Below are positions 32,501-35,503 of a stretch of 35,503 nt of DNA, in pieces; positions within the stretch are counted from its first letter, which is position 1; the number at the start of each line of letters is the position of its first letter. The translations under genes were made by a program, and so were the position numbers. Source of the stretch: Methylobacterium indicum (GTDB lineage Bacteria; Pseudomonadota; Alphaproteobacteria; Rhizobiales; Beijerinckiaceae); NCBI RefSeq assembly GCF_001043895.1, contig NZ_JTHF01000101.1, positions 1 to 35,503 on the forward strand, in the 5' to 3' direction. The notes beneath the pieces are model-generated. The model ran no database searches, was not told where the DNA came from, and was given only the letters and a program-made list of their open reading frames with translations.

Positions 32501-33112
32501 ATGATTGATGCATACAATAACGACGAGAAGGAAGGCGACGATCAGCTGCCGGCGCAAGCGCCGAAAATCGTCGAAGATGCCCTTTTCCAAGGGCGGTACG
32601 TCATGATCACCGGACCGATCAATGACAAGATCGCACGCGCGGCCTCGGAGCGCCTTCTCGCGCTGGCGGCCAAGGGGAACGAGCCGATCAACGTGTTTAT
32701 TAGTTCGCCGGGGGGGCACGTCGAGTCGGGAGACATGATTCACGACGTGATCCGTTTCATCGCGCCGGAAGTCCGAACCATCGGAGCCGGCTGGGTTGCC
32801 AGCGCCGGTGCCTTGATCTTCGTATCTGTTCCACTACACAGAAGATTCTGCCTGCCAAATACCAGATTTCTGCTTCACCAACCGAGCGGCGGCATCGGCG
32901 GACGAGCGGACGATGTTCAGATTCAAGCCGACGAAATACTTAAGATGAGAGAGCGATTCTACAGGATTTTCGCGGCTGCGACGGGGCAGCCAGTCGAAAG
33001 AATCAAGAAGGATATGCGCAGAGACTTCTGGCTGGATACTGAGGCAGCGCTGGAATACGGCTTGCTTGGGCGGATTGTCGAGAGAAGCTCTGATTTTGAT
33101 ACGAGCCGATGA
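32501..33112 (+). CDS. clpP: ClpP-like serine protease, extra copy beside the cluster
   Basis: 203 residues from ATG 32501 (SD AGGAG 9 nt upstream; ATG 32492 would add three residues). ClpP forms the barrel-shaped proteolytic core of ClpAP/ClpXP. The fold is readable along the length: ISSPGGHVESGDMI at 68-80, catalytic Ser101 in GWVASAGAL, His126 in LLHQPSGG, Asp175 in RRDFWLDTEAALEYGL. All three triad residues are kept. It differs from E. coli ClpP near the active Ser (GWVASAGALIFVSV against GQAASMGAFLLTAG) and has a polar N-terminus. No clpX, lon or tig lies next to it, unlike most housekeeping clpP genes. In this setting it may be a target copy insensitive to the cluster's product; it could also be an ordinary accessory ClpP. 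Confidence 0.88.
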   Translation: MIDAYNNDEKEGDDQLPAQAPKIVEDALFQGRYVMITGPINDKIARAASERLLALAAKGNEPINVFISSPGGHVESGDMIHDVIRFIAPEVRTIGAGWVASAGALIFVSVPLHRRFCLPNTRFLLHQPSGGIGGRADDVQIQADEILKMRERFYRIFAAATGQPVERIKKDMRRDFWLDTEAALEYGLLGRIVERSSDFDTSR

Positions 33113-33406
33113 TACAGGGCATAGATACTGTTGATCGGTGATTTTATTTCTCGATTGACTTGTGTAACGGCGCCTTCGGGCGGGAACACTCGAATGCCCG
33201 GGGGAAATCCGGACGGGCGCTCGCGTTGATGCCCCCGGCGCCTCGGCATGTAGACGTCGATGCCGAGGCGCCCCGGATCCTGCTTGTCGTTGCTTCCCAT
33301 GTCGTTGCGTCCAAGCCGCCGGGTGGTGCATCATCGCCAACATCACGTGTGAGAGCCTGTTCGACCGATTTTAACGGTCGGGCGTTGACGTCGGCAGGAG
33401 GAGCCG
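33113..33406. other. Gap after clpP; probable left flank of an IS5-type relic
   Basis: 294 bp without a gene. It contains the hairpin at 33237-33272. CGACCG-N7-CGGTCG at about 33362-33380, just before the transposase fragment, may belong to the end of the insertion sequence. The exact IS boundary cannot be set. Confidence 0.5.
33237..33272. terminator. Perfect 13-bp hairpin downstream of clpP
   Basis: GGCGCCTCGGCAT (33237-33249) and its exact reverse complement (33260-33272) enclose ten bases that include GACGTC. It lies 125 bp after the clpP stop and has no T run on either side. It may act as a transcript-end or processing hairpin; the inverted repeat itself is certain. Confidence 0.45.
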
Positions 33407-33583
33407 ATGTGGACGCAGGCAGACCGCGATTTCTACGAGGACGACGGCCGTCGCGACCCAACCGACTTGACGGATGCGCAATGGGCACTGATCGCGCCCC
33501 TGCTCTCGAGCTACGAGCCGCTCAAGGTCGACCTGCGCGAGATGGTCAACGCCTGTCTGTACCTAGGACCTGTTGTCACTTGA
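33407..33583 (+). pseudogene. IS5-family transposase, N-terminal fragment
   Basis: 58 residues from ATG 33407 with a GGAGG-type site upstream. LTDAQWALIAPLL followed by DLREMVNACLYL is the standard N-terminus of IS5-type transposases. Homology stops at CLYL (about 33565), where another element's end begins at a CTAG, and the frame then closes at TGA 33581-33583. The catalytic DDE part is absent, so it is inactive. Confidence 0.85.
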
Positions 33584-33832
33584 GCCATAGCAAGGTTGAG
33601 GCGAGACAAAGGACGCTCATGAAGCTGAGGGCGGTCTTTTCGTAGCGAGTTGCGATAGCGCGCCACTTTTCAGATGCGCCCACAGCCGCTCGACGATGTT
33701 GCGGTTGTTGTAGATCCAGTCAGGACAGGCGACCGGAGCCTCATTGCTCTTGGTCGGGATGGCGGGCCGTGCTCCAGCGGTCCGGATCGCCTCACGGAAC
33801 CCGGCACATCGGAGCGGGACGAAGACTGGCAA
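33576..33832 (-). pseudogene. IS5-family transposase, C-terminal fragment, frameshifted
   Basis: The minus strand encodes FREAIRTAGARPAIPTKSN and IYNNRNIVERLWAHLK, then in another frame RAIATRYEKTALSFMSVL ending LLWLK-stop (33576-33578). This is the C-terminal end of an IS5-type transposase. The frame changes in an AAAA run between the two parts; one extra A would restore LKKWRAIATRYEK. Nothing recognisable lies upstream of about 33830, so only the last 80 or so codons remain. The element end (GGACCTGTTGTCAC from about 33567) cuts into the other transposase fragment, so it inserted there. Confidence 0.85.
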
Positions 33833-34127
33833 GCAAATTGGCGGCTCGTCACCTTCAGCTGCCGGATAGGTGCAACCGGGCCCGCCGCTTCTACATCACG
33901 CGCTTCGACGCCGGCATCCCGGGCCGACGACGCCTGACGGGGGCGATCCGCCGGACGGGCGCTGTGTTCGTGCTTGGCCTGCGCCGGCTATACGATCCGA
34001 TATCCGGAGATCCCGTGCCGTGTCCAACGGATCGTCGCAGCGTCCGTCGCGCTTGGCCGGGTTGATCGGTCAGAAGCCGCGCCCTAGACTATGACATCCG
34101 GCATGGACTTCTACGGCAGGGCAGGCG
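33833..34127. other. Gap between IS relics and vgrG
   Basis: 295 bp. Short plus-strand frames exist, one containing RRFYITRFDAGI, but no start, ribosome site or family match supports a gene. It may hold decayed transposase flank. The vgrG promoter should lie in its right half; I cannot assign it. Confidence 0.4.
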
Positions 34128-35503
34128 ATGAGCGAGCATGTGCGCTACACCCAGGCCGGGCGCTTGATGGCGATCGACACCGTGCTCGGCCCCGACGCTC
34201 TGCTGCTCGAGCGCCTCGAGGTCGAGGAGGGCATCAACCGCCTCTTCACCATCCAGGCCCGCGTCCGGGCGCAGCGTGACGAGATCCGGCCCGACGAGAT
34301 CGTCGGCACCGCCGCCGATCTCGCCCTCACGCTGGCCGACGGCTCGCAGCGGGTCTGGAACGGGCTCGTCACCGAGCTGCACGAGGGGCCGATCGTCACC
34401 CGCGGCGCCCGCCAGTACGCCCTCACCCTGCGCCCGCGGCTGTGGCTGATGAGCCAGCGCAGCGATTGCCGCATCTTCCTGACCCAATCGACGCTCGAGG
34501 TACTGGAGACGCTCTGCGCCGAGCACCGCATCCGCGACTACACTCTCGCCGGCGTCACCCGGACGCCGCAGAAGCGCGACTACGTCGTGCAGTGGAACGA
34601 GACCGATCTCGCCTACCTCATCCGCAGGCTCGAAGAAGAAGGGCTGTTCTACTGGTTCCGCCATGAGCGCGGCAAGCACACGCTCGTCGTCGGCGATCAT
34701 CCCTCGGCCTATGACGGCGGGACCGAGACCCGGGTCCGTCTCGCCTTCGGCTCGTCGGATGCCGAGCATATCCACGACTGGCGCCGGCAACTCTCGTTCA
34801 CGCCGGGACGACGAGCCGGAAACGATTACGAATTCTTGACGCCAAATCTCGATCTTACTTCCGATACGCTGTCGATCGACCGTGTTCCCGAGAATACGGC
34901 TTACGAACTCTACGAGTATCCGGCAAGGGCGCTGACCCGCGAGGCGGGCGAGCGCGCCACGCGGCTACGGATCCAGGCGACCGAGACCGGCTTCGACCGG
35001 GTCGAGGGTCGCTCCAGCGTGAGGACGCTGGCGGCGGGCGGGCGCTTCACCCCCTACGAGGTGGCGCATCCGGGCCATGTCTACCCGGCGCAGGTGATCA
35101 CGCAGATCCTGCACCGGGCCGAGGACCCGACCTACGAGTCGGGGGCGGGCACGCCGCATTACGAGAACGCCTTCACCACCCTGCCGGCCGACCGGCCGGC
35201 GACGCCGCATCGGACAGTGCCGCGCCCGCGCATCGACGGGTTGCAGATCGCCAGGATTGCCGGCCCGCCGGGCGAGGAGATCCACACCGACGCGTTCGGG
35301 CGGGTGAAGCTGACCCTGCCTTGGGACCGTAGGGCGCGGGGTGACGGGACGGATACCGGCTGGGTGCGGGTGACGCAGTCCTGGGGCGGGACCAACTGGG
35401 GCCAGCAGATCATCCCGCGGGTCGGGATGGAGGCGCTGGTGGCCTACCAGGAGGGCGATCCCGACCGGCCGATCGTGGTCGGCATCGCGCCCAACCCCAA
35501 CAA
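34128..35503 (+). CDS. vgrG: Type VI secretion tip protein VgrG, 3' end outside window
   Basis: 458 residues are visible from ATG 34128 (AGGG 6 nt upstream); the frame is open to the window edge. VgrG trimers cap the Hcp tube and carry effectors out of the cell. Seen here: the gp27-like N-terminal part (VEEGINRLFTIQARV near 28; YVVQWNETDLAYLIRRLEEE then GLFYWF near 145-170), and the gp5-like OB-fold (HTDAFGRVKLTLPWD near 386-400; TGWVRVTQSWGG; EGDPDRPIVVGI at the end). Any C-terminal extension or downstream effector lies outside the window. No other T6SS gene is present, so it may be an orphan vgrG island or the edge of a T6SS locus. It is separated from the clpP gene by IS debris and is not expected to take part in biosynthesis. 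Confidence 0.95.
   Translation, partial: MSEHVRYTQAGRLMAIDTVLGPDALLLERLEVEEGINRLFTIQARVRAQRDEIRPDEIVGTAADLALTLADGSQRVWNGLVTELHEGPIVTRGARQYALTLRPRLWLMSQRSDCRIFLTQSTLEVLETLCAEHRIRDYTLAGVTRTPQKRDYVVQWNETDLAYLIRRLEEEGLFYWFRHERGKHTLVVGDHPSAYDGGTETRVRLAFGSSDAEHIHDWRRQLSFTPGRRAGNDYEFLTPNLDLTSDTLSIDRVPENTAYELYEYPARALTREAGERATRLRIQATETGFDRVEGRSSVRTLAAGGRFTPYEVAHPGHVYPAQVITQILHRAEDPTYESGAGTPHYENAFTTLPADRPATPHRTVPRPRIDGLQIARIAGPPGEEIHTDAFGRVKLTLPWDRRARGDGTDTGWVRVTQSWGGTNWGQQIIPRVGMEALVAYQEGDPDRPIVVGIAPNPN

Noticed and set aside
33160..33645. 161-residue + ORF
   Set aside because: It crosses the IS fragments in a different frame from the recognisable transposase sequence; composition is non-coding-like.
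33769..34065. 98-residue + ORF before vgrG
   Set aside because: No start signal, no ribosome site and no recognisable family.
1..35503. CRISPR arrays, tRNA or rRNA genes, integrase or attachment sites
   Set aside because: None seen: no regularly spaced repeats, no cloverleaf or rRNA signatures, no integrase gene.

Overview
The window is high-GC bacterial DNA with strongly G/C-biased third codon positions. The VgrG gene, the IS5-type transposase relics and the general codon use suggest an alphaproteobacterium of the Methylobacterium/Hyphomicrobiales type. That assignment is an inference from recollection, not a database match.

Left part (1-10713, + strand): two or three very large genes of no known function. 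The first is cut by the window edge, with 1674 residues visible. It has an unusual N-terminal domain, a long Ala-rich helical centre and a Gly-rich beta-type C-terminus. The next two frames (5036-7735 and 7732-10713) look like one gene of about 1890 codons broken at a run of six C at 7669-7674.

Centre (10870-31083, - strand): a compact four-gene operon for a hybrid trans-AT polyketide/nonribosomal peptide. Gene spacings are a 1-nt overlap, 12 nt and 1 nt. In order of transcription: (1) a malonyl-type acyltransferase fused to a fatty-acyl-AMP-ligase-like domain and an ACP (28111-31083); (2) a 3665-residue C-A(Gly)-PCP / KS-cMT-ACP-ACP / KS-DH-KR protein (17114-28111); (3) a protein that begins with the cMT-ACP-ACP finishing the split module and continues with KS-ACP-thioesterase (12158-17101); (4) a Bcr/CflA-type MFS exporter (10870-12156). 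No module carries its own AT, so the fused AT of gene 1 is the obvious malonyl supplier. The thioesterase has Cys instead of Ser as nucleophile.

Right of the operon, on the + strand, are a chorismate pyruvate-lyase (ubiC family, 31429-31986) and an extra ClpP-like protease with an intact Ser-His-Asp triad (32501-33112). The lyase could supply 4-hydroxybenzoate as starter acid for the AMP-ligase. The ClpP could be a resistant target copy protecting the producer. Both are inferences from neighbourhood. The 345-bp divergent region between operon and lyase holds two dyads that could be operators, one of them like a lux box.

Right edge (33113-35503): a perfect hairpin, two nested IS5-type transposase relics, a stretch with nothing recognised, and the start of a type VI secretion spike gene (vgrG) running off the window. 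The biosynthetic cluster thus looks like a movable accessory block set between large unknown genes and a T6SS gene.

Working model: an acyl starter (possibly 4-hydroxybenzoyl) is loaded on the ACP of gene 1, joined to glycine, extended two or three times with malonate with two C-methylations and one KR/DH reduction, released by a Cys-thioesterase and exported. A ClpP-type protease is the possible target.
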